Position numbers and translations under genes: made by a program | Notes under the pieces: generated by a model | Seen by the model: the letters and a program-made list of their open reading frames with translations, nothing else | Database searches by the model: none | Told to the model about the DNA's origin: nothing | Assembly (NCBI RefSeq): GCF_900188385.1 | Contig: NZ_FZOI01000026.1 | Location: forward strand, 1-54,030 | DNA length: 54,030 nt | Reading direction: 5' to 3' | DNA from: Azospirillum sp. RU38E | Lineage (GTDB): Bacteria > Pseudomonadota > Alphaproteobacteria > Azospirillales > Azospirillaceae | Shown here: one piece after another, positions 7,334 to 16,625 of the stretch | How the letters are laid out: each line of letters begins with the position of its first letter | Position numbering within the stretch: the stretch's first letter is position 1

Positions 7334-10231
7334 TTACGCCCCCGGCAGCCTTACCCCCTGCACCAACCCAACCCGTTCCGGGTGCAGGAATTCCCGCGTC
7401 TGGCGCACAGCCTCTGCCAAGCCAACCCGTTGAATCTCCACGCCCTCCGGGAAGGCACCGGCCAGCCTTGTCGGCATCATCGGGTCCAGCAGCACGAAGA
7501 CGCCGACATCATTGGCCCGGCGCACCAGCCGGCCAAAGGCTTGGCGCAGCCGTAACCTTGTGATCATGTCATCAAAGCCGCGCCGTCCCTGCACCTTGTC
7601 GAAATAATTACGCCGCGCCTTGTGCAGGATATCGGGCCGGGGCCAGGGCACCCGGTCGAACACGATCAGGCGCAAGCTGCGGCCCGGCACATCCACCCCG
7701 TCGCGCACCGCATCGGTGCCCAGCAGGCAGGCATCTTCCTCACCCCGGAAAATATCCACCAGGGTGGGCACATCCATGCCGTCCAGATGCTGGGCCAGCA
7801 GCGGGATGCCCGCTTCCTCCAGCGGTTCGGCGATACGTTCATGCACGCCGCGCAGCCGCTGGATGGCGGTGAACAGGCCCAACCCGCCGCCGCCCGCCGC
7901 CAGGAACAATTCCCGGTAAGCGGCGGCCACCTGGCCCAGATCATCCTTGCGCACGTCATTCACCACCAGCACCCGCGTCTGGCCGGCATAATCAAACGGG
8001 CTGGGCACTGCGGCGCGCAAGGGCAGGGCGCCCATATGGTTGGCCCCGGTGCGCACCGAGGCCGCCTGCCAATCCTGCTCCACATTGCCGGTGCCATCGG
8101 TCAGGGTGGCGCTGGTCAGCACCAGCCCATGGGCCACCGCCCCCACCGTATCGGCGAAGGGAATGGTCGGGTCGATCCAGTGGCGATACATGCCGGTATC
8201 GAAATCCCGCCCCTCCACCCGCTCAATGCCGAACCAGTCGACATATTTGCGCGGTGCCTCCTCCTTCAGGCTTTGCAGCATCAGCCGCCAGCCATTCACC
8301 TCATTCTGGGCGCGGCGCTTCAGCGCGCGGGAGATGCTGTCCATGCGGCGGCGGGTTTCGCTGTCCAGCTCGTCCGATTCCTCCTCCAGCATCTCCCGCA
8401 GCCGGTCGGAGAGTTTTTCCAGCGGCATGGCCAGCTTGGCCAGGGCCACATCCAGTTCCAGGGCCGTTTCCAGCAGCGTATCGACCACCGGACGACAGTC
8501 GGTTTCCAGGCTATAGGGATTGTCCACCCCTTGTGCGCGGGCCAGCACTTGGCCCCGCACCTGGGACAGGAACTGTTCCAGCACGCCCTTCGGCTCCCCG
8601 CCATGGATGCGCTGCGGCCAGGCATCGCCCGGCAGCACCTGGGCGGCCTGCTGGATTTCCTGCAATAATTCCAAGGATGTCTGGTCGCCGCCGACCAGAT
8701 CTTCCACCCGGCGGCGCAGGCCCCTTGCCCGGCTGCGGCCCGACACCTCCGCCCCCAGCAGCCAGCGCCGCAGTTCCGAGGTTTCTGTCGCCGTCAGATG
8801 GCCGGCAAAGGCATTGTCGGCAGCATCAAACACATGATGCCCCTCATCAAACACATAGCGGGTGGGCACATAGGCATCATCCCCACCGCCCAGCGCCGCC
8901 TGCACCATCACCAGGGCATGGTTGGCGACCACAATGTCGGCCTTGCGGGCCCGGCGCACGCTTTTTTCAATGAAACAGCGGGTATAATGGGCGCAGGCAT
9001 TATAGACGCATTCGCCCCGCCGGTCGGCCAGCCCCATGGTGCGGCCCTTGCCCAGGATATCCACCAGCCAGCCGGGGAAATCCCCGCCCGCCATATCGCC
9101 ATCGCGCGTCGCCGCCGCCCAGCGCGCCATCAGCCCCATGGATGTGGCATAGGCGGGCTGGGTATGGGCGATGTTGGTCGCCTCCTCCAGGTTCAACAGG
9201 CAGAGGTAATTTTCCCGCCCCTTGCGCACCACCACTTTGCGCGCCTTGATCACCGGGTCCGGGTGCAGCCGGTCCAGTTCCTTGTCGATCTGGTGCTGAA
9301 GCTGGCGGGTATAGGTTGAAATCCACACCGGCCCGCTGTTCTTTTCCGCCCACAGGGTGGCGGGGGCCAGATAGCCCAGCGTCTTGCCCACGCCCGTGCC
9401 GGCCTCTGCCAGCACCAGATTGGGCACGCCCTGTTCATCACGCGGGGTGAAGGCGGATGTCACGGCACTGGCATAATCGGCCTGCTGCGGGCGCGGTTCG
9501 GAGGCGGCACCACTGGCAACCAGTTCAGCCAGCCGCCGCCGCGCCTCACCCGGCTCCACCGGGATATGGCCGGGCGGCGGCTCCGGCGCTTCGGCCTGCC
9601 ATTCCTTCAACCCGTTCCACACCATCAGGCCGCGCCGCGCCCGGTCATTCCCTGGCCCGTGCGGCAGGCCCAGCGCGGCCATCACCGATGGTGCCCAGGT
9701 CCAGCCGGCCTGCCCCATGAACCAGCCGATGCCGGCGGCATCGGACCTTTCCCGCAACTGTTTGCGTTTTTCGCCCTCGGGTTCCGGCCGGTTATTTTCC
9801 GCCAGCTCCCCCAGCAGGATGCGGGCGCTGTCGATCAGCGACAGGGCCTCAGCCTCCGCATCCGGTGGCACCGCTTGGCCCGTGGCTTCCGCCAGTCCTT
9901 TGGGCGTGGGCAGGCAGAACCGGGCCGGGCGGACAAAGGCGAACAGTTCCAGCAGGTCGAACGCATCGGCCATCCGGTCCGCCCGCAGCCGCCGCGCCAC
10001 GGCGCGGCCATGGGCCAGGATGACGCTGTTATGTTTCAGCCGATACGCCGCCTCATCATGGGGGATCAGTTCCACCTCGCCATCCGGCGTCACCCAGGTG
10101 ACACCGCGCGCCCCCACCACAATGGCCGGCGCATCGGGCAGCAACAGGCGCGGCGGTGCCGTGCGCACCGCTGCCGCTGGGGCCTGTTCACGCCGGCCCG
10201 TGCCGGGAAAGGGAACGATGCGATCATCCAT
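7334..10231 (-). CDS. DinG/XPD-type ATP-dependent DNA helicase (superfamily 2, Fe-S)
   Basis: The product has 965 residues. Walker A is AEAGTGVGKT at 275-284, and the DEAH-type box is DEGHH at 462-466. Four cysteines between them (about 344, 408, 413, 419) sit where XPD/DinG helicases hold their 4Fe-4S cluster. The C-terminal motif VI is QAFGRLVRR. DinG enzymes unwind 5'-tailed duplexes, R-loops and G4 structures. The N-terminal ~250 residues have no motif I recognise and make the protein longer than E. coli DinG (about 716). It is transcribed leftward and convergent with the MmyB-type regulator. Confidence 0.92.
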   Translation of the reverse strand: MDDRIVPFPGTGRREQAPAAAVRTAPPRLLLPDAPAIVVGARGVTWVTPDGEVELIPHDEAAYRLKHNSVILAHGRAVARRLRADRMADAFDLLELFAFVRPARFCLPTPKGLAEATGQAVPPDAEAEALSLIDSARILLGELAENNRPEPEGEKRKQLRERSDAAGIGWFMGQAGWTWAPSVMAALGLPHGPGNDRARRGLMVWNGLKEWQAEAPEPPPGHIPVEPGEARRRLAELVASGAASEPRPQQADYASAVTSAFTPRDEQGVPNLVLAEAGTGVGKTLGYLAPATLWAEKNSGPVWISTYTRQLQHQIDKELDRLHPDPVIKARKVVVRKGRENYLCLLNLEEATNIAHTQPAYATSMGLMARWAAATRDGDMAGGDFPGWLVDILGKGRTMGLADRRGECVYNACAHYTRCFIEKSVRRARKADIVVANHALVMVQAALGGGDDAYVPTRYVFDEGHHVFDAADNAFAGHLTATETSELRRWLLGAEVSGRSRARGLRRRVEDLVGGDQTSLELLQEIQQAAQVLPGDAWPQRIHGGEPKGVLEQFLSQVRGQVLARAQGVDNPYSLETDCRPVVDTLLETALELDVALAKLAMPLEKLSDRLREMLEEESDELDSETRRRMDSISRALKRRAQNEVNGWRLMLQSLKEEAPRKYVDWFGIERVEGRDFDTGMYRHWIDPTIPFADTVGAVAHGLVLTSATLTDGTGNVEQDWQAASVRTGANHMGALPLRAAVPSPFDYAGQTRVLVVNDVRKDDLGQVAAAYRELFLAAGGGGLGLFTAIQRLRGVHERIAEPLEEAGIPLLAQHLDGMDVPTLVDIFRGEEDACLLGTDAVRDGVDVPGRSLRLIVFDRVPWPRPDILHKARRNYFDKVQGRRGFDDMITRLRLRQAFGRLVRRANDVGVFVLLDPMMPTRLAGAFPEGVEIQRVGLAEAVRQTREFLHPERVGLVQGVRLPGA

Positions 10232-10303
10232 GGGGATGGATTATAGGCAAGCCGGCGGCGGATGCATCAACAAAACAGGAACATGGGGGAAAGCTCACGC
10301 GGA

Positions 10304-10387
10304 CTATGCCTGCGCCTTGTCCAGCCAGCCCGACATGGCGCGCAGCGTCTGTTTATAGATCGGCACGAGAAGGTTGGTCAGCGACAT
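10304..10387 (-). pseudogene. Truncated DUF1993 gene (N-terminal stump)
   Basis: An ATG at 10387 with an AAGG ribosome site 8 bp upstream opens a frame encoding MSLTNLLVPIYKQTLRAMSG and seven further residues (WLDKAQA). It is then stopped by TAG. The sequence matches the N-terminal hallmark of DUF1993 proteins (L-x-LLVPxYKQxLxxLSxWLDKA), whose full length is about 170 residues. Only 72 bp separate the stop from the helicase start, and those bases have further stops with no recognisable remainder, so the rest of the gene has been deleted. Confidence 0.6.
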
Positions 10388-10561
10388 CGGAGCGCCTTTC
10401 AGGGGGGGGAAGGACGCCATGATGATGGTTTTCCAAGGCCGCCGCCATTGCGGCGTGCTACGGCCCAGGCGGGCAATGGCGTGTCTATCGGGCTGGCCCC
10501 GCCGCGCGGCGGCTGCTATGCAAGCCGCACCCCACCCAGCCGATGACCGGGATATGAAGGC

Positions 10562-10963
10562 ATGAGCAGCGAGAGCGACGGCGCCGTCAGCATTTTTGAC
10601 CATATTGGCGGGCAGCTGGTGGTCGACCGGCTGGTCGATTGTTTTTACGACCTGATGGACACGCTGCCAGAGGCGCGGGAATTGCGCGCCATCCATGCCG
10701 CCGATCTGACGGAGACGCGGCGGGTGCTGAAGCTTTATCTGGCGCAATGGATGGGCGGACCGGGGGATTATTCGGCCGAACGCGGCCATCCCCGGCTGCG
10801 CGCCCGCCATATGGGCTTCCGGGTCAACCTGTCCGACCGCGATGCCTGGCTTTTATGCATGAAGCGCGCGCTGGACCAGACGGTGCCGGATGAAAAGGCC
10901 CGGCTGGTCATCCTGCGCGCGCTGGCCCCGCTGGCCGACTGGATGCGCAATGTGGAGGAATAA
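10562..10963 (+). CDS. Group II truncated haemoglobin
   Basis: A 133-residue 2-over-2 globin. The N-terminal IFDHIGGQ glycine motif, the B-helix aromatic FY (B9/B10, residues 28-29), the conserved HPRLRARHMGF segment with proximal His F8 at residue 83, and Trp G8 in DAWLLCM (residue 96) are diagnostic of trHbII. Such proteins bind oxygen with high affinity and are linked to NO or peroxide detoxification or oxygen chemistry. It is cytosolic. It is divergent from the DUF1993 stump across ~174 bp in which I see no clear operator. Confidence 0.93.
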   Translation: MSSESDGAVSIFDHIGGQLVVDRLVDCFYDLMDTLPEARELRAIHAADLTETRRVLKLYLAQWMGGPGDYSAERGHPRLRARHMGFRVNLSDRDAWLLCMKRALDQTVPDEKARLVILRALAPLADWMRNVEE

Positions 10964-10972
10964 TCCCACCCC

Positions 10973-12550
10973 TCACCGCCCCGCCGGGGTGAAGGGGGTG
11001 ACCGGGGCTCGGCCGATCAGGGCGGTCAGCAGGATGGCCACCAGCGCCACCCAGAAGCAGAGCCAGAACCCGTCAATATAAGACAGCACCGTCGCCTCCC
11101 GCTGCACAAAGGTGGACAGGGTGGCCACCGCCTTGGCCCCGGCATCCCCGGCTGTGCCGGCGAAACGGTGGGTCAATTGGCTGAGCAGGGCGGTCACGCC
11201 GGGATCGCCCCGTTCCACATGCAGGCCGATCAGGTTGGAATGCACCTGTTCAGACTGGCGCAGCCAAGTGCTGGTCAGGGCCCCCGCCAGCGCCACGCCG
11301 TCCACCCGCAGCACCTGGATATAGGCGGAAATGGCGGTGGCGCGGGCCGGGTTGACATTGGCCAGCGACAGCAACACCACCGGCAGAAAGGTGAAGCAAT
11401 GGCCCAGCGACTGGATCAACACCATGCCGGTGAAATCCCCCGGCCCCCAATCATGGGTCAGCCGCGTCCCCATCCAGGCGGCCAGGGCAAAGGCCGCCAG
11501 CCCGATGGTGATCATCAGCCGCCCGTCAATCCGGCCCAGCAGCCAGACGGAAATCGGCATCACCAGGAACAGCGGCAGGGCCCCGTAATGCAGCAGGAAC
11601 GGCCCCGTCTGTTCGGGCCGCAGATGCGCCACGCTGGTCAGGAAATTGGGGATCAGGGTGGAATTGGAGATGGAGGTGACGGTGTAAAGCGTGGCCACCA
11701 GCAGCAACAGCCCGATATTGCGCGACAGCACCACGCTGGCACTGGCCCAGGGCTGTGGCACCAGTGCCTCATTCACGCAGAACAGGGCCAGCAGCAGCAC
11801 CCCGCCGGCCAGCAGCCCCACCACCAGACCCGATGACAGCCAATCCAGCCGGTTGCCCTGATCCAGCCCGATATAGAGCATGGTCAGCCCGGCCCCGAAC
11901 AGCAACATGCCACCCCAGTCGGCCGTTGCCAGCAATTCCCGGTTGGCCGGTTCGCGCGGTGCCCCGTAATAGGCGCAGAGCGCCAGCAGCGGGGCCAGCA
12001 CCACATCCTGCCAATAGAGCCATTGCCAGCCCCATTGCCCGACATACAGCCCCACCAGTTCCACGCCAGAATTGATGGCAAAGGCCTGACGGAACACATA
12101 GATGGCAATGGCCGGCGCCCACCATTTCATCGGCAGGTTCCGCAGAATGATGCTGATGGTCGCCGGCACGAACAGGCCCAGCAGCAGCCCCTGCACCACA
12201 TGCAACGCCAGCAGCGTGCCGGGGTCGCGCAGCAGCGGGATCACCAGACAGAGCAGGGCATAGAGAAAGGCCGGCACCACCAGCACCCGGCGCACGCCGA
12301 ACACCACCACCAGCCAGGCGACACAGGGCGCGATGAAAATCTGCGGGGCCATGGCGACACTGTTCAGCCACGCCCCTTCATCCATGCCCAGGCCAAAGGC
12401 GCCGCGCAGATCGGCCAGCCCGGTGGAAAACAGGCGGGAATGGAAGTTGGTCATATAGGCGCCCAGCAGCACCGCCACCACCGCCAGCAGCGGATGGTGG
12501 GAGCGGCGGCCGACGGAAATCGGCCCGGCGCTGACCGGCTGACTGGTCAT
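10973..12550 (-). CDS. DHA2-family (EmrB-like) MFS efflux transporter
   Basis: A 525-residue inner-membrane protein with about 14 hydrophobic segments, consistent with the DHA2 drug:H+ antiporter group. Motif-A-like and motif-C-like regions are present but degenerate (VVFGVRRVLVVPAF, GLFVPATISIILRN). Its ATG overlaps the stop of the upstream membrane-fusion gene by 4 bp (ATGA), showing translational coupling. With that partner it would form a tripartite efflux system exporting toxic hydrophobic compounds across both membranes. The outer-membrane channel is not encoded nearby. It is probably repressed by the divergent MarR protein. Confidence 0.9.
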   Translation of the reverse strand: MTSQPVSAGPISVGRRSHHPLLAVVAVLLGAYMTNFHSRLFSTGLADLRGAFGLGMDEGAWLNSVAMAPQIFIAPCVAWLVVVFGVRRVLVVPAFLYALLCLVIPLLRDPGTLLALHVVQGLLLGLFVPATISIILRNLPMKWWAPAIAIYVFRQAFAINSGVELVGLYVGQWGWQWLYWQDVVLAPLLALCAYYGAPREPANRELLATADWGGMLLFGAGLTMLYIGLDQGNRLDWLSSGLVVGLLAGGVLLLALFCVNEALVPQPWASASVVLSRNIGLLLLVATLYTVTSISNSTLIPNFLTSVAHLRPEQTGPFLLHYGALPLFLVMPISVWLLGRIDGRLMITIGLAAFALAAWMGTRLTHDWGPGDFTGMVLIQSLGHCFTFLPVVLLSLANVNPARATAISAYIQVLRVDGVALAGALTSTWLRQSEQVHSNLIGLHVERGDPGVTALLSQLTHRFAGTAGDAGAKAVATLSTFVQREATVLSYIDGFWLCFWVALVAILLTALIGRAPVTPFTPAGR

Positions 12551-13740
12551 GGTATGCGCTCCGCCACCTGGGGGGCCTTGTCATCCAGCGGGACGGGCGT
12601 GCTGTCCGTGTGGATGCGGGTTTCCACCGACATGCCGGGGCGCAGCCGCTCCAGCAGCTTCTGTCCGGGTTCCAGTTCGATCCGCACGGCAATGCGCTGC
12701 ACCACCTTGGTGAAATTGCCCGTGGCATTATCCGGCGGCAGCAGGGCAAAGGTGGCACCGCTGGCCGGCGACAGAAGGGCGACATGGCCGTGCAGCACCT
12801 GACCGGGGAACATATCCACCGCCACCTCCACCGCCTGACCGGGGGCCACGCGGGTCAGCTGGGTTTCCTTGTAATTGGCCACCACATGCACATCGGGCAG
12901 CGGTACCAGGCTGATCAGGCTGCTGCCGACGCTGACATAATCGCCTTCATGCACCTGCGCTTCCCCCACCACCCCATCCACAGGCGCGGTGACGCGCGTA
13001 TAGGCCAGTTTCAGCCGGGCCGCCTGCAGGGTTGCCTCTGCCGCGCGCAGTTCGGCCGTGCGTTGCGTCTGCTGGCCGGCCAGCACATCCAGTTGGCGGC
13101 GCTGCGCCTGGGCGCTGGCCTCTGCCGCACGGGCATTGGCCACGGCCTTATCATGGTCGGCGCTGGCCTGTTCCACCTTCTGCCGTGTGCCGGCCAGCCC
13201 CCGGTGCAGCAGATCATCCTGGCGGGCGGATTCCAGCCCCGCCTGCCGCTGCGTGGCCCGCGCGGCCTGCAACTGGGCCTCTGCCTGGGCGATGCTGGCC
13301 TGTTGCAGGGCAATCTGGTTGGTCAGATTATCCAGCGTCGCCTGGGCCGAGGCGACACCCGCCTCCGCCTTGGCCAGATCGGCCTGATAATCGGCCGGGT
13401 CGATTTCCAGCAGCAGGTCGCCCTTGCGGACCCGCTGATAATCCGTCACCGCCACACGGCGCACGGCACCGGCCACCCGCGCGCCCAGCCGGGTGACATC
13501 GGCGCGGATGCTGGCATTGTCCGTCACCTGCAGATCCGCCCCGCCGACCCAGCCATCCCAGCGGGCCGATGCCACCAGCACCAGCGCCATCACGGTGGCC
13601 ACCGCGAACAAAGGCACGGCCAGCCGCCCCACCGCCCCCGTCAGGGCCGAGCGCATATGCGCGCCCAGCGCCCCCGATTTGGGTTCATGGCGGGAAGGGT
13701 GCGGGGAAGGAGGCGGGAGAGACGGATTGTCGCTGGACAT
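12547..13740 (-). CDS. HlyD/EmrA-family periplasmic adaptor (membrane fusion protein)
   Basis: The protein has 397 residues. A cytosolic N-terminus is followed by one transmembrane anchor (LAVPLFAVATVMALVLVA, about residues 38-55). Next come the first half of a lipoyl-like domain (RVRKGDLLLEIDPADYQADL), a long alpha-helical hairpin rich in Ala/Gln, and the second half (TRVTAPVDGVVGEAQVHEGDYV) with a beta-barrel. This is the EmrA/HlyD adaptor layout. The ATG at 13740 follows an AAGGTGAAG ribosome site. It overlaps the MFS gene by 4 bp and is divergent from the marR-type gene. Confidence 0.92.
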   Translation of the reverse strand: MSSDNPSLPPPSPHPSRHEPKSGALGAHMRSALTGAVGRLAVPLFAVATVMALVLVASARWDGWVGGADLQVTDNASIRADVTRLGARVAGAVRRVAVTDYQRVRKGDLLLEIDPADYQADLAKAEAGVASAQATLDNLTNQIALQQASIAQAEAQLQAARATQRQAGLESARQDDLLHRGLAGTRQKVEQASADHDKAVANARAAEASAQAQRRQLDVLAGQQTQRTAELRAAEATLQAARLKLAYTRVTAPVDGVVGEAQVHEGDYVSVGSSLISLVPLPDVHVVANYKETQLTRVAPGQAVEVAVDMFPGQVLHGHVALLSPASGATFALLPPDNATGNFTKVVQRIAVRIELEPGQKLLERLRPGMSVETRIHTDSTPVPLDDKAPQVAERIP

Positions 13741-13789
13741 GGGGCTTCACCTTTGGCCAGAGCAGGGCCACTTATTATCTGTCTACTGA

Positions 13790-13807
13790 TATTCAGTATG
13801 CTGAATA
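13790..13807. promoter_or_regulatory. Palindromic operator between the efflux operon and the MarR regulator
   Basis: TATTCAG (13790-13796) and CTGAATA (13801-13807) form a perfect inverted repeat with a 4-bp spacer. It lies midway in the 162-bp divergent gap between the adaptor gene and the MarR-type gene. MarR-family dimers commonly bind 16-20 bp palindromes in exactly this position, repressing both their own gene and the efflux operon. Assignment is by position and symmetry only. Confidence 0.6.
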
Positions 13808-13902
13808 ATGGTGGCGATGATATGGTTCCGGGAAAAGCGCGCTTCGCGCATGGCTGGCTTCAAAACCATGCAACGAACGCATCCCATAGCGAGGAAAAGC
13901 AG

Positions 13903-14364
13903 ATGAACGCGGAGATGGCCCTGGAAGAGATGCCCGGATACCTGATCCGGCGCCTATGGCAGATCTCCACCGCCCTGTTCCTGGAGGAAACCCAGGGGCT
14001 GGACCTGACAACACCGCAACTGGTGGCGATGCTGCTGATCGTCAATGAACCCGGCCATGATCAGACCTGGCTGGGCTGCCGCTCCGCCCTGGACCGCACC
14101 ACGATCACCGGCGTGGTGGACCGGCTGGAAGCGCGCGGCCTGATCCGGCGGGAGGTTGACCCCAGCAACCGGCGTGCCCGCCTGCTCTATCCCCTGCCAG
14201 AGGGGGAAGCGCTGATGGCCCGGGCGCGGCCCGCCGTGGCCCGCGCCCATGAAAGGCTGCTGGCCCCGCTGCCCCCCGCGGAACGGATGGTTTTTCTCAG
14301 CTTGCTGCACCGGCTGGTCGATGCCAATAACGACCAGAGCCGCGTGCCCCTGCGCCTGCCTTGA
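13903..14364 (+). CDS. MarR-family transcriptional regulator
   Basis: A 153-residue winged-helix repressor: the dimerisation helix LIRRLWQISTALFLEE, then LTTPQLVAMLLIV, the recognition region DRTTITGVVDRLEARGLIRREVDPSNRRARLLYPLPEG and a C-terminal helix. The wing DPSNRRARLLYPL is typical of MarR proteins. The ATG at 13903 has GAGG 8 bp upstream. The longer open frame that begins at 12610 is an antisense shadow of the adaptor gene. Probable function: repress the divergent EmrAB-like operon until a ligand, such as a phenolic, binds. Confidence 0.92.
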   Translation: MNAEMALEEMPGYLIRRLWQISTALFLEETQGLDLTTPQLVAMLLIVNEPGHDQTWLGCRSALDRTTITGVVDRLEARGLIRREVDPSNRRARLLYPLPEGEALMARARPAVARAHERLLAPLPPAERMVFLSLLHRLVDANNDQSRVPLRLP

Positions 14365-14403
14365 CCGAAAAAGGGGCCTTCCCGTCCTTCAAGGATGCGT
14401 CCG

Positions 14404-15045
14404 ATGAATTCCCATACGCTGGGCCTGTTCCTGTTCACCTGTTTCTTCCTGTCGGCCACGCCGGGGCCGAACATGCTGTCGGCGTTGGCCATGGGGGTGC
14501 GTCATGGGCTGGGCGGGGCGGCCTGGGGTGGGCTGGGCATGTGCCTGTCGCTGGGGCTGATGGCCGCCTTGTCGGCCCTGGGGCTGGGCGTGCTGCTGAA
14601 GGCGTCGCCGTTGGCCTTCATGATCTTCAAATGGGTGGGCGTTGCCTATCTGATCTGGCTGGGGATACAGGCGATCCGGGCACCGCTGCCGGACACCGAT
14701 ACACAGGGCGATCTGCCGGCAGATGCGGCCACGGGGCGCAGCAACCGCCCGCTGGGCCTGCTGCTGCAAGGCGGGCTGATCACCGCCAGCAACCCCAAGG
14801 CGCTGATCTTCATGGCCGCCTTTTTCCCGCAATTCATCGATATGACAAGCCCGCTGGGGCCGCAGCTGGCCATTCTGGTGGGCACCATGCTGGTGATCGA
14901 ATTCGGTTGGATCATGACCTATGCCGCCGGCGGGCGCAGCCTGGCCCGCCGGCTGTCTGGCCCGCGTGCCAGCCTGTGGCTGAACCGGGGCACCGGGGTG
15001 TTGTTGATCCTGGCGGGCGGGCTGCTGTCCCTGGCTTCCCTGTAA
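14404..15045 (+). CDS. LysE/RhtB-family translocator (amino-acid exporter)
   Basis: About 213 residues with roughly six hydrophobic helices. The family signature SATPGPNMLSALAMGVRHG lies near the N-terminus, and a central loop (PLPDTDTQGD) precedes ASNPKALIFMAAFFPQFID. This is the RhtB/LysE inner-membrane exporter fold, used for export of amino acids or small metabolites. I take the ATG at 14404 because AAGGA (14391-14395) is 8 bp upstream; the ATG at 14395 overlaps that site. It follows the MarR gene by 39 bp and may be co-transcribed with it. Confidence 0.92.
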   Translation: MNSHTLGLFLFTCFFLSATPGPNMLSALAMGVRHGLGGAAWGGLGMCLSLGLMAALSALGLGVLLKASPLAFMIFKWVGVAYLIWLGIQAIRAPLPDTDTQGDLPADAATGRSNRPLGLLLQGGLITASNPKALIFMAAFFPQFIDMTSPLGPQLAILVGTMLVIEFGWIMTYAAGGRSLARRLSGPRASLWLNRGTGVLLILAGGLLSLASL

Positions 15046-15060
15046 CCATTCTGTCACTGA

Positions 15061-15080
15061 CCCCTGCGTTGACGTAGGGG
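15061..15080. repeat. 20-bp inverted repeat between lysE-type gene and carbonic anhydrase gene
   Basis: CCCCTGCGT and ACGTAGGGG pair with one G-T position around a TG centre, 16 bp after the exporter's stop. No T-run follows, so an operator or weak attenuating hairpin is as likely as a terminator. Confidence 0.4.
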
Positions 15081-15170
15081 GAAACCATACAGGTGCGGTC
15101 TGGACAAGAACCGCCTGTCCTGCGCATGGTGCGGTGCCACAGGATATCGAACGGTCACAGGGGTGAACGC

Positions 15171-15869
15171 ATGTTGAAGGATCTGATCGACGGTTTCCGG
15201 GAATTCCGCCGTACCAATTTCCGCCAGCAGCGCGGGTTGTTCCGCACCCTGGCCTGGGCCGGGCAGAAGCCGAAGGCGGCCCTGATCACCTGCTGCGACA
15301 GCCGCGTCGATCCCACCCTGATCTTCGCCACCCAGCCGGGCGATCTGTTCGTCATCCGCAACGTGGCCAATCTGGTGCCGCCCTATAAGCCCAGTGAAGA
15401 TTACCACGGCACCTCTGCCGCGCTGGAATTTGCCGTGCGCGAACTGGGGGTAGAATCGGTGGTGGTGATGGGCCATTCGCTCTGCGGCGGTGTGGCCGCC
15501 TTGACCCATGATCGCAGCCAGTCCAAGGCCGACTTCATCGGCCAATGGGTCTCCATCGCCGATCCGGCCCTGGCGGCCGTGCGTCAGGGGCTGGAACCCG
15601 GCCAGCCGGTGGACCTACCGGCACTGGAGCGGGCGGTGGTGAAGCTGTCGCTGGACAATCTGCGCACCTTCCCCTGGATTGCCGAACTGGAACGTGAAGG
15701 CAAGCTGGAGCTGGAAGGGCTGCTGTTCGATGTAGGCGGGGCCGAACTGCATGTGCTGGACAAGGTGACGGGCAACTTCAACCCGGTGCCGCAAATCCGC
15801 CCCCGGCTGCGCCCGCGTGGGGGCCTTGCCGCCGCGGCGGCCGCCCTGGTGGATGCCGGGCGGGAGTGA
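15171..15869 (+). CDS. Beta-class carbonic anhydrase
   Basis: A 232-residue cytosolic zinc enzyme interconverting CO2 and bicarbonate. The zinc/active-site residues Cys42-Asp43-Ser44-Arg45 (TCCDSRVDP) and His102-x2-Cys105 (GHSLCGG) are present. GDLFVIRNVANLVPP and the helical HGTSAALEFAV segment are also family hallmarks. The ATG at 15171 follows an AGGGGTG ribosome site. The 26-residue upstream extension to 15093 lacks family sequence. The gene stands between the exporter and the LolA-like gene, all rightward. Confidence 0.95.
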   Translation: MLKDLIDGFREFRRTNFRQQRGLFRTLAWAGQKPKAALITCCDSRVDPTLIFATQPGDLFVIRNVANLVPPYKPSEDYHGTSAALEFAVRELGVESVVVMGHSLCGGVAALTHDRSQSKADFIGQWVSIADPALAAVRQGLEPGQPVDLPALERAVVKLSLDNLRTFPWIAELEREGKLELEGLLFDVGGAELHVLDKVTGNFNPVPQIRPRLRPRGGLAAAAAALVDAGRE

Positions 15870-15925
15870 CAGGCCCGGCCGGCCCTTCCCTAAATCCGCC
15901 ATGATCGGCGTCTATCAAGGCAATC

Positions 15926-16567
15926 ATGCGCAAGACCCTTCTGGCCCTGCTGGCCGCCGCCCCGCTGCTTTCCCTGCCCGTTGCCCTGCCGACCCCGGTG
16001 CAGGCCGCCACCGCCGTTGCCACGGCGGATCAGCCTGCCCTGCTGGCCAAGGCGGAAACCTATCTGAATGGCATCACCAGCCTGAAATCGGATTTCATCC
16101 AGACCGCCGATAATGGGCAGAGCGCGCGCGGCACCTTCACCCTGCTGCGGCCGGGCCGGATGCGCATCAGCTACGCCCCCCCGGTGGAGAACTTCATCGT
16201 TGCCGATGGCAAGTTCGTCTATTTCTGGGATGCCGAGGTGAAGGAGCAGCAGAACGCCCCCATCGGCAGCACGCTGGCCGATTTCCTGCTGCGCGACAAG
16301 ATCACCCTGTCGGGCGATGTCAAGATCACCCAGGTGGCGCGCGATGACGGGTTGCTGGAAATCACCCTGGTGCAGGCGAAAGATCCCGGTCTGGGCAGCC
16401 TGACCCTGGTGTTTGAGGAAACGCCCTTTGGCCTGCGCAAATGGCGCGTGCTGGACGCCCAGGGCAAGCTGACCGAGGTGGCCCTGCAGAACCCGGAATT
16501 CGGTGTAAAGCTGGACGCCAACCAGTTCTATTTCCGCAATCCCACGCGCGGGCGGGAGCGGGATTGA
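15926..16567 (+). CDS. LolA-like outer-membrane lipoprotein carrier protein
   Basis: A 213-residue periplasmic protein with a signal peptide (MRKTLLALLAAAPLLSLPVA... ending near PVQA). The LolA pattern follows: YLNGITSLKSDFIQ, then GTFTLLRPGRMRISYAPP, VADGKFVYFWD and a C-terminal QFYFRNP. LolA shuttles lipoproteins from the LolCDE complex to the outer membrane. Alphaproteobacterial members often have the extended ADGKFVYFWD pattern seen here. No LolB is seen nearby. Confidence 0.9.
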   Translation: MRKTLLALLAAAPLLSLPVALPTPVQAATAVATADQPALLAKAETYLNGITSLKSDFIQTADNGQSARGTFTLLRPGRMRISYAPPVENFIVADGKFVYFWDAEVKEQQNAPIGSTLADFLLRDKITLSGDVKITQVARDDGLLEITLVQAKDPGLGSLTLVFEETPFGLRKWRVLDAQGKLTEVALQNPEFGVKLDANQFYFRNPTRGRERD

Positions 16568-16625
16568 CGGATGCTGTTGGGCGGTTACCATCCTGGATGA
16601 CCGTCACCACCGGAAGCCCCGCATC

